Assembly: GCA_050331575.1 (NCBI GenBank)
Contig: JBHJGS010000053.1
Span: 1-64,000, forward strand
DNA from: JBHJGS01 sp050331575
Lineage (GTDB): Bacteria; Pseudomonadota; Alphaproteobacteria; Sphingomonadales; Rhodothalassiaceae
Reading direction: 5' to 3'
Length of the DNA: 64,000 bases
Numbering within the stretch: position 1 is the first letter of the stretch; each line of letters opens with the position of its first letter. Below are positions 1 through 8,638 of the stretch, in pieces. The position numbers and the translations under genes were made by a program. The notes beneath the pieces are model-generated. The model made no database searches. It saw only the letters and a list, made by a program, of their open reading frames with translations, and was not told where the DNA came from.

Positions 1-1
1 G

Positions 2-679
2 CCTTTGGGGTTCGCCGTTTTGGTGACCCCGGAGCACGCCGCTATCGTGGGCGCGAACGTCTTAAAAACGACGGGCGCGCCGACCTATTTTTCCCCCGAC
101 GATCTCGAAGAGACGGGGCTCGCCTTCGCCGACCTGCCCCACGAGCCGGGCCAGGCCGCCATCGTGGTGTTGGGCGGGGACTCGAAAACCCATCGGTTCA
201 CCCGCGCCGCCGCCGACCGCCTCGAAGGCCAGCTGCGCGCCCTTGCGCCGAAATGGCGGCTGCGGATCACGGCGTCCCGACGCACCCCGATCGAGGTCCG
301 CGCCCGGTTCCGGGCGGTGGCCGACGCGATCGGCGCGCGCTATTGGGAAGGGCCCGACGACGGCCCGAACCCTTATCTCGCCTGGCTGATGTTCTCAAAG
401 GCCGCGATCGTGACCGAAGACAGCGCGAACATGCTTTCGGACGCCGCCTATTTCGGCATGCAGATCCAGATCGCCCGGCTCGACGGGCGGGCTGCGAAGT
501 TCGACCGCCTGCACCAAAGCCTGATCGACCAAGGGGCCGCGCGGTGGTTCGACGGCGGATTGGCGACCTGGACCTACGAACCTTTGCGCGAAGCCGACCG
601 TGTCGCCGACATTATCGTGGAGCGGCTGCTGGCCCGCCATCCGCAACCGGCCATCCCGCCCATCGGACAGGGTCAGTGA
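2..679 (+). CDS. ELM1/GtrOC1-family putative nucleoside-diphosphate-sugar epimerase, 5' end cut off
   Basis: The reading frame is open to the left edge, so the N-terminus lies outside the window and a TTG at position 5 is probably not the start. The visible 225 residues resemble the C-terminal two thirds of the mitochondrial fission ELM1 family, a GT-B-like fold often annotated as nucleoside-diphosphate-sugar epimerase. Recognisable stretches are IVVLGGDSKTHRF near the middle of the fold and VTEDSANMLSDAAYFG near the C-terminus, where the family binds its nucleotide-sugar-like ligand. The bacterial function is not established. The next gene starts 76 bp downstream on the same strand. Confidence 0.75.
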   Translation, partial: PLGFAVLVTPEHAAIVGANVLKTTGAPTYFSPDDLEETGLAFADLPHEPGQAAIVVLGGDSKTHRFTRAAADRLEGQLRALAPKWRLRITASRRTPIEVRARFRAVADAIGARYWEGPDDGPNPYLAWLMFSKAAIVTEDSANMLSDAAYFGMQIQIARLDGRAAKFDRLHQSLIDQGAARWFDGGLATWTYEPLREADRVADIIVERLLARHPQPAIPPIGQGQ

Positions 680-755
680 CGATATCACATTTCTCAATGT
701 CTTGTTTTATAACAGTTAATTTGACTCTTGGGCGTGACAGAGCGACATCGGTGGA

Positions 756-1649
756 ATGACGGCGCACATCCACGAGCATACCCACCCGCCCGCGGATCTC
801 GACACGCGGGACGCGCGCCGTCGCGTTGCGGCCGCAGCGCTCCTGACCGGCGGCTTCATGGTCGCAGAGGTGGTGGGCGGGCTGATCTCAGGCTCACTCG
901 CGCTGCTGGCGGACGCCGCGCATATGATGACAGATTCGGCGAGCCTGGCCCTCGCTTGGCTCGGCTACCGGCTGGCGCAACGGCCTGCGGACTCGACGCG
1001 GAGTTTCGGCTTCGCGCGCGTGCCGATCCTCGCCGCCTTCGCCAATGGATTGGGACTGATCGTGCTCGCGATCTGGATCGTCATCGAAGCGGCTGGTCGG
1101 CTGACGAACCCGCAGCCGGTGATGGGCGATGTCTTGCTGCTGATCGCGGTCGGCGGGCTTGTTGTGAATTTGATCGCCTTCGCCATCCTGCACGGCGGGG
1201 CGCGGGACGATCTCAATCTGCGCGGCGCGCTGTGGCATGTCGCCGGCGACCTCCTTGGCTCGTTAGCGGCGATTGCGGCGGCGGGGGTCATCCTGCTGAC
1301 GGGCTGGACGCCGATCGATCCGCTCTTGTCAGTTCTCGTCGCGGGCCTGGTCACGATCGCCGGTTGGCGGATCGTGCGGGAATCGGGCCACATCCTGATG
1401 CAGGGCGCGCCGCCCGGCCTAGACTGCGCGGTGATCAAGGCTGATATCGCCAAGAACGCCGGCGACATCGACCGGATCGTCGACTTTCATGTCTGGGCGA
1501 TCACCGAAACCTCGCCCATGGCCACCGTTGTAGCGGTCGCGGCGCGGGGCGTCTCACCCGACCGTGTCCGCAATGCGATCAAGGACCGGCTCAGAGCCAA
1601 ATTCGGGATCGACCATTCGACAGTAGAGGTGCATGGCACGGCGCCTTAA
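756..1649 (+). CDS. Cation diffusion facilitator family metal transporter
   Basis: This 297-residue inner-membrane protein is a cation diffusion facilitator, exporting Zn2+ or a similar divalent metal in exchange for protons. It opens with a histidine-rich tail (HIHEHTH) typical of zinc-type members, followed by six predicted membrane helices. Paired metal-site motifs are visible: DAAHMMTD in helix 2 and HVAGDLLGS in helix 5, giving the HxxxD pair on each. The C-terminal cytoplasmic domain (HVWAITE...) matches the family's dimerising metal-sensing domain. It stands alone, with no adjacent metalloregulator. Substrate choice is inferred from the His-rich ends only. Confidence 0.93.
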   Translation: MTAHIHEHTHPPADLDTRDARRRVAAAALLTGGFMVAEVVGGLISGSLALLADAAHMMTDSASLALAWLGYRLAQRPADSTRSFGFARVPILAAFANGLGLIVLAIWIVIEAAGRLTNPQPVMGDVLLLIAVGGLVVNLIAFAILHGGARDDLNLRGALWHVAGDLLGSLAAIAAAGVILLTGWTPIDPLLSVLVAGLVTIAGWRIVRESGHILMQGAPPGLDCAVIKADIAKNAGDIDRIVDFHVWAITETSPMATVVAVAARGVSPDRVRNAIKDRLRAKFGIDHSTVEVHGTAP

Positions 1650-1763
1650 GACCCGCTGCACGGAGCCGTGAGCGCAGAGGGGCTTTATTCCGTCCGCGCC
1701 AATCCCCATACCACAGCGTCGAACGAGTTACGGCCCGCCCCATGCCGGGCGAAGGAGAGACCC

Positions 1764-2732
1764 ATGACCGAGACCCGCCACAGCGAAGTGCTGATCATCG
1801 GCTCCGGCCCCGCCGGCTGGACCGCCGCGGTCTACGCCGCCCGCGCCCTGCGCAAGCCTCTGGTCGTCACCGGCCTGCAGCCGGGCGGCCAGCTGACCAT
1901 CACCACCGATGTGGAGAATTATCCCGGCTTCGCCGATCCCATCCAGGGGCCCTGGCTGATGGAGCAGATGAAGGCGCAGGCGGAGAATGTCGGCACCGAG
2001 ATCGTCCAAGACTATATCGCCGAGGTCGATCTGACGGCGCGTCCGTTCAAGGCGGTGGGCGACAATGGCACCGTCTATACCGGAGATACCTTGATCATCG
2101 CCACCGGCGCCCAGGCGCGCTGGCTGGGGCTGACCAGCGAGGAGGCGTTCAAGGGCTTCGGCGTGTCCGCCTGTGCCACTTGCGACGGCTTCTTTTATCG
2201 CAATCGCCAGGTGGCGGTCGTCGGCGGCGGCAATACCGCGGCAGAAGAAGCGCTGTTCCTGACCAATTTCGCCGAAAAGGTCACGCTGATCCACCGCCGG
2301 GACAGCCTGCGCGCGGAGAAGATCCTGCAGGATCGGCTGTTCGCCAATGACAAGGTCGAGGTGATCTGGGATCATGTCGTCGATGAGGTGACCGGCACGG
2401 ACGATCCCAAGGGGGTGACCGGCCTCAGACTGCGCCACGCCAAGACCGGCGCGCTTCGCGAGATCGCCACCGACGGCCTGTTCGTGGCGATCGGCCATGA
2501 CCCGGCGACCCAGCTGTTCCGCGGCCAGGTGGAGATGGACGGCTCCGGCTATATCCTGACGGCTCCTGACAGCACCGCGACCAATGTCCCTGGCGTCTAT
2601 GCCGCTGGCGATGTGTCCGACCCGATCTACCGCCAGGCTGTCACCGCGGCGGGCATGGGCTGTATGGCGGCGTTGGAGGCGGAACGCTTTCTGGCGGAGC
2701 AGGAGGTAACCGGGGCCCAGGCCGCCGCCTAG
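1764..2732 (+). CDS. trxB: Thioredoxin-disulfide reductase TrxB
   Basis: This 322-residue flavoprotein reduces thioredoxin with NADPH. The ATG at 1764 follows a GAAGGAGAGA ribosome binding site, so the upstream extension of the open frame is not used. Visible features are the FAD-binding GSGPAGWTAA near residue 14, the redox-active CATC at residues 137-140 followed by DGFFYRN, the NADPH-binding GGGNTAAEEA, and a C-terminal GVYAAGDV FAD contact. Length and motif order match the bacterial low-molecular-weight type. It converges with the chemoreceptor gene on the other strand. Confidence 0.97.
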   Translation: MTETRHSEVLIIGSGPAGWTAAVYAARALRKPLVVTGLQPGGQLTITTDVENYPGFADPIQGPWLMEQMKAQAENVGTEIVQDYIAEVDLTARPFKAVGDNGTVYTGDTLIIATGAQARWLGLTSEEAFKGFGVSACATCDGFFYRNRQVAVVGGGNTAAEEALFLTNFAEKVTLIHRRDSLRAEKILQDRLFANDKVEVIWDHVVDEVTGTDDPKGVTGLRLRHAKTGALREIATDGLFVAIGHDPATQLFRGQVEMDGSGYILTAPDSTATNVPGVYAAGDVSDPIYRQAVTAAGMGCMAALEAERFLAEQEVTGAQAAA

Positions 2733-2775
2733 GGGGCGGTCCCGGGTCTCATGTCCGTGCCAATCCCAGTCCCGG

Positions 2776-4515
2776 TCAGACCGCTTTCACGCCGGTGATG
2801 AAGGTCTGGACGGTATTGACCAACTGGTCATAGCCGTGTTTGGCCACTTTTGCGGCATCGTCCAATGCGTCGGCCTGCTGGCCGGTGTCGCGCGCCAGGC
2901 TTTTGACCCGGTCCACGGATTGGTCCACCCGGCTGGTCCGCTCGGTCGTCCGGGTCATATGCTGCAAGATGGTGTCGCTGACCTGGGTTTGTCGCTCCAC
3001 GGCCTTCGCGGCTTCTGACTGCGCCTCGTCAACGCTTTCGATAATCTTGGTCACGGTCTGCAGTTCTTCCGCGCCGCGCCGGATCGAACTTTGAATGCCG
3101 GCGATCTGGTCGCAGATTTCCGTGGTGGCTTTGGCGGTCTGGGTGGCCAGCGACTTTACCTCGCCGGCGACGACTGCAAAGCCACGTCCGGCCTCGCCCG
3201 CCCGGGCCGCCTCAATGGTCGCGTTCAAGGCAAGCAGATTGGTCTGTTCGGCGATTGTCGAAATCAGCTCGATAATCTCCTCGATCCGCTCAGCAGCGCC
3301 AACCAGGTCGCGCATGGTCCGGTCCGTTGCCCCAACCGCGGTCACCGCACGATGGGCTTGCTCGCAGGAATGGCCAATCCGCTGTGCGGTCGTGTGCAGG
3401 GTGTCGGCCAGATCGGCCCCCAAGGCTACGACCTGTTCAACAGTCTGTTTAGCGTCTTCCGAGGCGCTGGCGGCTTGATCGGCTTCCTGAGACGAAAGCG
3501 ACGCATCAGAGCGCAGGCGCTGGGCCAGCTCAGAAAACATGTCCGAGCGCTTGGCCATATCGCCCAGCAGCGCCGAAACGGACCGCTCGAACGCTTGGAG
3601 CAGGTCGGCGATCTGCTTGGCGCGGGCCAGCTCCACCTCAGCCTGCTGCGCGCGCTTTTCCGCCTGGTCTGCGGCTGCGGCCGAGAGCTCGGCATTGCGG
3701 CGCGCTTGCGCTTCATTCTCCTCCATCATCGACCGGCTTTCATCCTGCAACCGCGCATTGTCCATCAGGCTTTGTCGAAACACGACCAGGGCGCGCGCCA
3801 TTTCGCCCAGCTGGTCCGCCCGATCCTCCCCGACGATGGCTTGAGAGATATCGCCCTGGGCCATGGCGCGCATCAAATCGGTCATCCCGGTGATATGGGC
3901 ACAGGTGCTGGCGACGCGCCGCCACATGACCAGGCCGGCGACCAGTACCAGAATCATCAACGGCACCGCGGAAATCAGCAGGGTTGTCAGCAAGCCTTGG
4001 CTGGCCTGATCGCTTAAGCTGCGCGCGGTGCGCTCCGACAGGTTCAAGATCCGCGTGATACTGGCCTGAAGCGCCTGACCTTGCTGCTGCAACCGGCTGG
4101 GAGTGGGAATGGCGCCGGCCGCCTGCAAGCCCAGCAGGATCCGGGCGTCGGATTCCCAACGGGCTGAGACGTCCCGCAGGGCGGCGACTTCGCGGCGCGT
4201 TTCCTCCGACAGCGCCGATGTCGCCACGGCATCAAGGGCGTCGGCAAGCTGCGCCAGCGGGGGGTCGAATTGCGCCTGTAACTGCGCCTGCGGGATCAAC
4301 TCGGTCATCGCCAAGGCCCGCCCGACGACCGCCTGGGCATCCTGGAAGGCTTGGTCGAGCGCATCGGCGCCGGCCGCAATTGCCAGCGACCGGTCAACCA
4401 GCGAACCGATCTGGCGGGCATTGGAAAGACCCAGATAGCTGACCCAGCCGACCGAGCCGACGGCCAAAGCGAACAGAATGAAAAACGGCACCAACAAGCG
4501 GATTTTGATGCACAT
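2776..4515 (-). CDS. Methyl-accepting chemotaxis protein (partner of the upstream di-heme peroxidase gene)
   Basis: A 579-residue chemoreceptor. One membrane helix (about residues 6-28) is followed by a roughly 160-residue periplasmic, mostly helical region without a recognised ligand-domain signature, a second helix (about 172-196), a HAMP segment, a coiled coil, and the MCP signalling domain with its kinase-contact tip (EQTNLLALNATIEAARAGE). No CheR/CheB-binding pentapeptide is present at the C-terminus. It starts 11 bp after the peroxidase-like gene on the same strand, so the two are probably co-transcribed. That suggests, by inference, that it reports redox or peroxide conditions to the chemotaxis system. 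Confidence 0.93.
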   Translation of the reverse strand: MCIKIRLLVPFFILFALAVGSVGWVSYLGLSNARQIGSLVDRSLAIAAGADALDQAFQDAQAVVGRALAMTELIPQAQLQAQFDPPLAQLADALDAVATSALSEETRREVAALRDVSARWESDARILLGLQAAGAIPTPSRLQQQGQALQASITRILNLSERTARSLSDQASQGLLTTLLISAVPLMILVLVAGLVMWRRVASTCAHITGMTDLMRAMAQGDISQAIVGEDRADQLGEMARALVVFRQSLMDNARLQDESRSMMEENEAQARRNAELSAAAADQAEKRAQQAEVELARAKQIADLLQAFERSVSALLGDMAKRSDMFSELAQRLRSDASLSSQEADQAASASEDAKQTVEQVVALGADLADTLHTTAQRIGHSCEQAHRAVTAVGATDRTMRDLVGAAERIEEIIELISTIAEQTNLLALNATIEAARAGEAGRGFAVVAGEVKSLATQTAKATTEICDQIAGIQSSIRRGAEELQTVTKIIESVDEAQSEAAKAVERQTQVSDTILQHMTRTTERTSRVDQSVDRVKSLARDTGQQADALDDAAKVAKHGYDQLVNTVQTFITGVKAV

Positions 4516-4526
4516 AGCGGAATGTC

Positions 4527-5579
4527 TCAGTCAGCGGGGAGGATTGGAGCGGGAATGTATGTCTCGTCCGCAGACAAGCTTTCCAGGAACGCCACCAAAT
4601 CGGCGACTTCCTGATCAGAGAGCGCCAGTGGCTTGATCTGCGGGGATAAAGACGGGCGCTGAACGCCGCCGCTTGCATAATGCCAGATCACCGCCTCCAA
4701 ATCGGCCAGCGCGCCATTGTGCATGTAGGGCGCGCGGGCCGCCACTTCGCGCAGACCCGGGGTTTTGAAGGCGTAGCGGGCGGTTTCAGGCGCATCGGCC
4801 CCAAGCACGCCGGCTCGCCCCAGATCGGTCGTGTCCAGCCCGATATCGTGAAAGTCCTGGTCGGTGAAGTTCCAGCCCTGGTGACACAAGGCGCAATGGG
4901 CCTTGGTGTTGAACAGGATGAAGCCGCGCTTGGCTGCTTGCGGCAGGGCCGCCTCATCGCCCTCGACCCAACGGTCGAAGGGCGTGGTGCCGGAGACCAC
5001 GGTGCGCTCATATGTGGCGATGGCCCGCAAGATGGTGTCTTGGGTGACGCCGCTGTCCGGGAAAATCTGCGCAAACCAAGTGCGGTAGCCGGCCAGCGCG
5101 CGCACCCGGGGGACAATGACATCGAACGTATTGTTCATCTCCGCCGCCGCCGTAATCGGGCCGATGGCTTGATGCTCCAACGTGTCAGCGCGCCCGTCCC
5201 AGAAAAAATGCTTGCCCCAGGCGGCGTTCAAAATCGTCGGCGCCTGGCGCGGCAGTTTCACATTGGAGGCTCCCACCGCCCGGTCGACGGGCACTTCCCA
5301 GCCGAAGGAGGGGTTGTGGCAGGCCACGCAACTCATATTCTGCGGCCCGGAGAGCCGCGGGTCGAAGAACAGCATCTTGCCCAAAGTGGCCAGTTGCAGG
5401 CTATAGGGTGTGGCGTCAGGAAACGGAATGGTGTCTGGCCGCTGGTATTGAGCCTTCAAGTCCTGGATCTCTTGGTCGGATACAACGCGCCCGTTCATTG
5501 AAATCTGCGCGATAGTAACCGAGCTTCCGCCCAAGAGCGAACAAATAAGAATGACAGAAGAGAAGAGGCCATTCCTCAT
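4527..5579 (-). CDS. Di-heme cytochrome c peroxidase family protein (CcpA/MauG-like)
   Basis: A 350-residue secreted c-type cytochrome. The ATG at 5579 gives an N-terminal signal peptide (FSSVILICSLLGGSSVTIA); a GTG at 5588 would add three residues. Two CXXCH heme sites are visible, CVACH near residues 84-88 and CALCH near 229-233. FFWDGRADTLEHQA and the C-terminal APYMHNGAL also match bacterial di-heme cytochrome c peroxidases, which reduce hydrogen peroxide in the periplasm. MauG-like oxidases share this fold, so the substrate is uncertain. A perfect 8-bp inverted repeat lies just upstream, and a chemoreceptor gene follows closely. Confidence 0.9.
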   Translation of the reverse strand: MRNGLFSSVILICSLLGGSSVTIAQISMNGRVVSDQEIQDLKAQYQRPDTIPFPDATPYSLQLATLGKMLFFDPRLSGPQNMSCVACHNPSFGWEVPVDRAVGASNVKLPRQAPTILNAAWGKHFFWDGRADTLEHQAIGPITAAAEMNNTFDVIVPRVRALAGYRTWFAQIFPDSGVTQDTILRAIATYERTVVSGTTPFDRWVEGDEAALPQAAKRGFILFNTKAHCALCHQGWNFTDQDFHDIGLDTTDLGRAGVLGADAPETARYAFKTPGLREVAARAPYMHNGALADLEAVIWHYASGGVQRPSLSPQIKPLALSDQEVADLVAFLESLSADETYIPAPILPAD

Positions 5580-5591
5580 CCAAGCCACCTG

Positions 5592-5621
5592 CTGAGGTTA
5601 ATTGATGTCGTCAAACCTCAG
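5592..5621. promoter_or_regulatory. Inverted repeat (candidate operator) upstream of the di-heme peroxidase gene
   Basis: The arms CTGAGGTT (5592-5599) and AACCTCAG (5614-5621) are perfect reverse complements separated by 14 bp, with an additional inner TGA/TCA pairing. The element sits 12 bp upstream of the proposed ATG, inside an AT-rich 133-bp intergenic stretch, where a bound regulator would block transcription or translation start. The cognate regulator is unknown. Confidence 0.5.
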
Positions 5622-5712
5622 TTTAGACAGACTTGTTTAAAGCTCTGTCACTAATTGTGTATCAATTTGTAAGCCGATGTCGAATATTTCCTTTTCTCAC
5701 GGCCGTGGGGCT

Positions 5713-6570
5713 CTAGACGGTCTGGCCCCTGGCCGGCAGGCGCAGGAAGTGCAGCAGTGTGTCCAGACCGGTGTGGCGCAGATTGGCGGTCAGATGTGGG
5801 ATCAGCGCCGGCTTGGCACGCATGCCGAAGCCGCGCCCGGCCAGATCGATCATGCGCGCATCATTCGCACCATCGCCCAAAGCCACGGCATCGGCGGGAT
5901 CGACCGCCTCGGCCGTGAGCGCCTGTTCAAGCACCTGCCGTTTGCCGTCGGGGCCCAAAATGGGCGGCACCGCGCGGCCGGTCAGAACGCCGTCGGCCAG
6001 CTCCAGCCGATTGGCGTGATGCGCGTCAAATCCCAGCGCTTCGGCGACCCGGCCGGTGAAGACGGTGAAACCGCCGGAGGCCAGGATGCAGTGCACACCG
6101 GCGGCTTTCAGCCCGGCCAGCAAGGTCGCCGCGCCGTCGGAAAAGCGCACCCGCTCCGCATAGACCTGCGCCAAGGCGGCTTCTTCCAGTCCCTGCAGAA
6201 GCGCCAACCGCTCGGCCAGGGCGCCGGCAAAATCCAGCTCGCCCTGCATCGCCCGCTCGGTGATCGCCGCCACTTGAGCCTTGACGCCGACAAAATCGGC
6301 CAATTCGTCGATGCACTCCACGGCGATGATGCTGCTGTCCATATCCGCGATGAACAGCTTGACCGGGGGCAGCGGCAGCGGCTGCACGCACCAGTCCACC
6401 GGCAGAGCCGCCAAGCGCCGGCCGATATCGGCGAGGTCCTCGCCGGTCTCCGCCTCCCAGAAACGGCGGCTTATCAAGCGGCCGGGACCGGCGGGCGCCA
6501 AGCGCTGCACAGCAGCGGTGAGCGCGTCGCCGTCTGCCGGCTTGACGGCCAGGCTGATCAGACGATGCAT
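5713..6570 (-). CDS. serB: Phosphoserine phosphatase SerB
   Basis: A 285-residue HAD-superfamily phosphatase that dephosphorylates phosphoserine in the last step of serine synthesis. The catalytic DMDSS (DxDxS) motif I, the SGGFTVF motif II region and the GDGANDARM motif of HAD phosphatases are all visible. The N-terminal ~75 residues resemble the degenerate ACT-like domain of SerB. The ATG at 6570 (MHRLISLAV) matches family starts better than the longer open frame. It diverges from miaA with only 7 bp between the two start codons. Confidence 0.95.
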   Translation of the reverse strand: MHRLISLAVKPADGDALTAAVQRLAPAGPGRLISRRFWEAETGEDLADIGRRLAALPVDWCVQPLPLPPVKLFIADMDSSIIAVECIDELADFVGVKAQVAAITERAMQGELDFAGALAERLALLQGLEEAALAQVYAERVRFSDGAATLLAGLKAAGVHCILASGGFTVFTGRVAEALGFDAHHANRLELADGVLTGRAVPPILGPDGKRQVLEQALTAEAVDPADAVALGDGANDARMIDLAGRGFGMRAKPALIPHLTANLRHTGLDTLLHFLRLPARGQTV

Positions 6571-6577
6571 AAGGCGG

Positions 6578-7522
6578 ATGATAGATCGAGCAGGGACATG
6601 GGACGCGCTGCTTATGGCAGGGCCGACGGCGGCGGGCAAGTCGGCCCTGGCGCTGAGCTTGGCGCTGGCCCAGGTAGACAGCCGCCCGATCACCGTGATC
6701 AATGCCGACAGCATGCAGGTCTATGCCGATCTGGACATCCTGTCCGCCCGGCCTGATGCTGCGGCGTTGGCGGCTGTACCGCACCGGTTGTACGGCCATG
6801 TCGACGGTGCTGTGGCCTATTCCGTGGCGCAGTGGCTGAGTGACGCAAAGGCGGCCCTGGCCGAGGCGTGGGCGGCGCAGCGCCTGCCGGTGCTGGTGGG
6901 CGGGACGGGGCTGTATTTTCAAGCGGTGATCGAGGGGCTGGCCGAGGTACCGGCAATTCCGCAAGCGCTGCGCACGCAGGTGCGCGCACTGGCGAGCCGC
7001 GAAGGCGCTGAGGGTCTGGCGCGGCGTTTGCGGGCGGCTGACCCGGGCGCTGAGCTGCCGGGGGACCGGCAGCGCCTGGCGCGGCAGTTGGAGGTCGTGC
7101 TCGCCCATGGCCAGCCGCTGCGGGCGTTCCAGGCCGAGGCGCCGCCGGGGCCGCTGGCCGGGCGGCGCTGGCTGGGCGTGGTACTGGACCTGCCGCGGCC
7201 GGCGCTTTACGCCCGCTGCGACGCCCGGTTCGACGCCATGATGGCAGCCGGTGCCTTGGCCGAGATCGACCGACTCTTGGCCCGGGATCTGCCGCCCGAC
7301 CGGCCGGTGCTCAAGGCGCTGGGCGTGCCGCCGCTGATCGCCTACCGCCGCGGCGAGACCGACCTGGACACCGCCATCGCCCTGGCCAAGCAGGATACCC
7401 GGCGCTATGCCAAACGCCAGCTGACTTGGTTCCGCAACCGCTTCGGTGCGTGGCCGCGCCTGCCCGCCGGCTCCGAGGCCAGCGCTTGCCTGATCGCCCT
7501 GATGGAGACAGCGACACCATGA
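6578..7522 (+). CDS. miaA: tRNA dimethylallyltransferase MiaA
   Basis: A 314-residue enzyme that adds a dimethylallyl group to N6 of A37 in tRNAs reading UNN codons. The P-loop MAGPTAAGKSALAL is close to the N-terminus, followed by NADSMQVYADL, the VGGTGLYF motif and the GDRQRLARQLEV region typical of MiaA. The ATG at 6578 gives the family's short N-terminal extension before the P-loop; an in-frame ATG at 6614 is possible. The stop codon overlaps the ilvC start. The start lies only 7 bp from the divergent serB start. Confidence 0.95.
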   Translation: MIDRAGTWDALLMAGPTAAGKSALALSLALAQVDSRPITVINADSMQVYADLDILSARPDAAALAAVPHRLYGHVDGAVAYSVAQWLSDAKAALAEAWAAQRLPVLVGGTGLYFQAVIEGLAEVPAIPQALRTQVRALASREGAEGLARRLRAADPGAELPGDRQRLARQLEVVLAHGQPLRAFQAEAPPGPLAGRRWLGVVLDLPRPALYARCDARFDAMMAAGALAEIDRLLARDLPPDRPVLKALGVPPLIAYRRGETDLDTAIALAKQDTRRYAKRQLTWFRNRFGAWPRLPAGSEASACLIALMETATP

Positions 7523-8499
7523 TGACCGTTTATCGCGATGCCGATATCGATGCGGGCCTGTTGCACGGCATGACCGTGGCGGTCATCGGTTATGGCAATC
7601 AGGGCCATGCCCACGCCCTGAATCTGCGCGACAGCGGCGTGGACACCCTAGTCGGTGCGCGCCCGGGCGGGTCGGCCGCCGCGCGCGCAACACAAGACGG
7701 CTTTCAGCCGCTGGCCGTGGCGGAGGCGGCAGCCCGAGCAGATATGCTGATGCTCAGCCTGCCCGATGAGGTGCTGCCGCAGGTCTATGCCGACGAGATC
7801 GCGCCGCAGCTGAAGCCGGCGGCCGCGGTCGGCTTCGCGCACGGGCTGGCGGTGCATTTCGGCCAAATCGTGCCGCGCGCCGATCTGGACGTGTTTCTGG
7901 TCGCGCCGAAGGGCGCCGGGCGCTGGTTACGGCACCGCTATGAGCACGGCAGCGGGCTAGCCGCCTTGGCCGCGGTGCATCAGGATGCCTCCGGCCGGGC
8001 GTTCGCAAAGGCCCTGGCCTATGCCGGCGCCATCGGCTGCGGCCGCGCCGGCATCGTGCAAACCAGCTTCAAGGATGAATGCGTCACCGACCTGTTCGGG
8101 GAGCAGGCCGTGTTGTGCGGTGGCCTGCCGGGATTGTTACGCGCCGGTTATGAGACCCTGGTCGCTGCCGGCTATTCCCCGGAACTGGCGTATTTCGAAT
8201 GCGTGCAGGAAGCCAAGCTGATCGTCGACCTGATCGCTGAGCGCGGCTTTGATGCGATGCGCCAGGCGATCTCCAACACGGCGGAATATGGCGGGTATCG
8301 TGCCCAAGAGCGTCTGATCGACGAGCCGTTGCGCCGCAGCATGCAGCAGATTCTGCGCGATATCGAAGACGGCCGCTTCGCCGATCGCCTGGCAAGCGAG
8401 GGGCGCACGGCGGTGATGCAGGACCTGCGCGGCCGCCACACCGATGCGCAACTGGAACAAGCCGGCCGGTTTGTGCGCGGGCTGGACCCGGGCCATTAA
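7519..8499 (+). CDS. ilvC: Ketol-acid reductoisomerase IlvC (atypical sequence)
   Basis: A 326-residue class I ketol-acid reductoisomerase, which converts acetolactate to dihydroxyisovalerate in valine and isoleucine synthesis. The Rossmann motif GYGNQGHAHALNLRDSG, the loop GARPGGSAAARA, the catalytic TDLFGEQAVLCGG, the ECVQEAKLIVD glutamates and ISNTAEYGG are present, so the metal and substrate residues look intact. The usually conserved KGPGH stretch reads KGAGRW here, and the N-terminus is short. The start overlaps the miaA stop (ATGATG at 7519). No ilvB or ilvH lies beside it. It could be a diverged second copy or the main enzyme. Confidence 0.9.
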   Translation: MMTVYRDADIDAGLLHGMTVAVIGYGNQGHAHALNLRDSGVDTLVGARPGGSAAARATQDGFQPLAVAEAAARADMLMLSLPDEVLPQVYADEIAPQLKPAAAVGFAHGLAVHFGQIVPRADLDVFLVAPKGAGRWLRHRYEHGSGLAALAAVHQDASGRAFAKALAYAGAIGCGRAGIVQTSFKDECVTDLFGEQAVLCGGLPGLLRAGYETLVAAGYSPELAYFECVQEAKLIVDLIAERGFDAMRQAISNTAEYGGYRAQERLIDEPLRRSMQQILRDIEDGRFADRLASEGRTAVMQDLRGRHTDAQLEQAGRFVRGLDPGH

Positions 8500-8511
8500 C
8501 CTTGGCTTAAC
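8496..8511. promoter_or_regulatory. CtrA-type box (TTAA-N7-TTAAC) upstream of mreB
   Basis: The sequence TTAACCTTGGCTTAAC fits the full CtrA consensus of two TTAA half-sites with exactly 7 bp between them. It overlaps the ilvC stop codon and lies about 128 bp upstream of the mreB ATG. CtrA is the alphaproteobacterial master regulator of cell-cycle genes. The match is to a published consensus; binding is inferred. Confidence 0.55.
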
Positions 8512-8638
8512 ACAGCCACGCTTGCACGGCATTCATCCCGTGCGCTAAGGCTCATCGCTCAATCCGGCGTGTAGCGCGGCCAATTTCTCGGGCTGGTCCG
8601 GCCGCCCCCGGTTGCGCAAGAGAGGTTCCGACAAGTCC

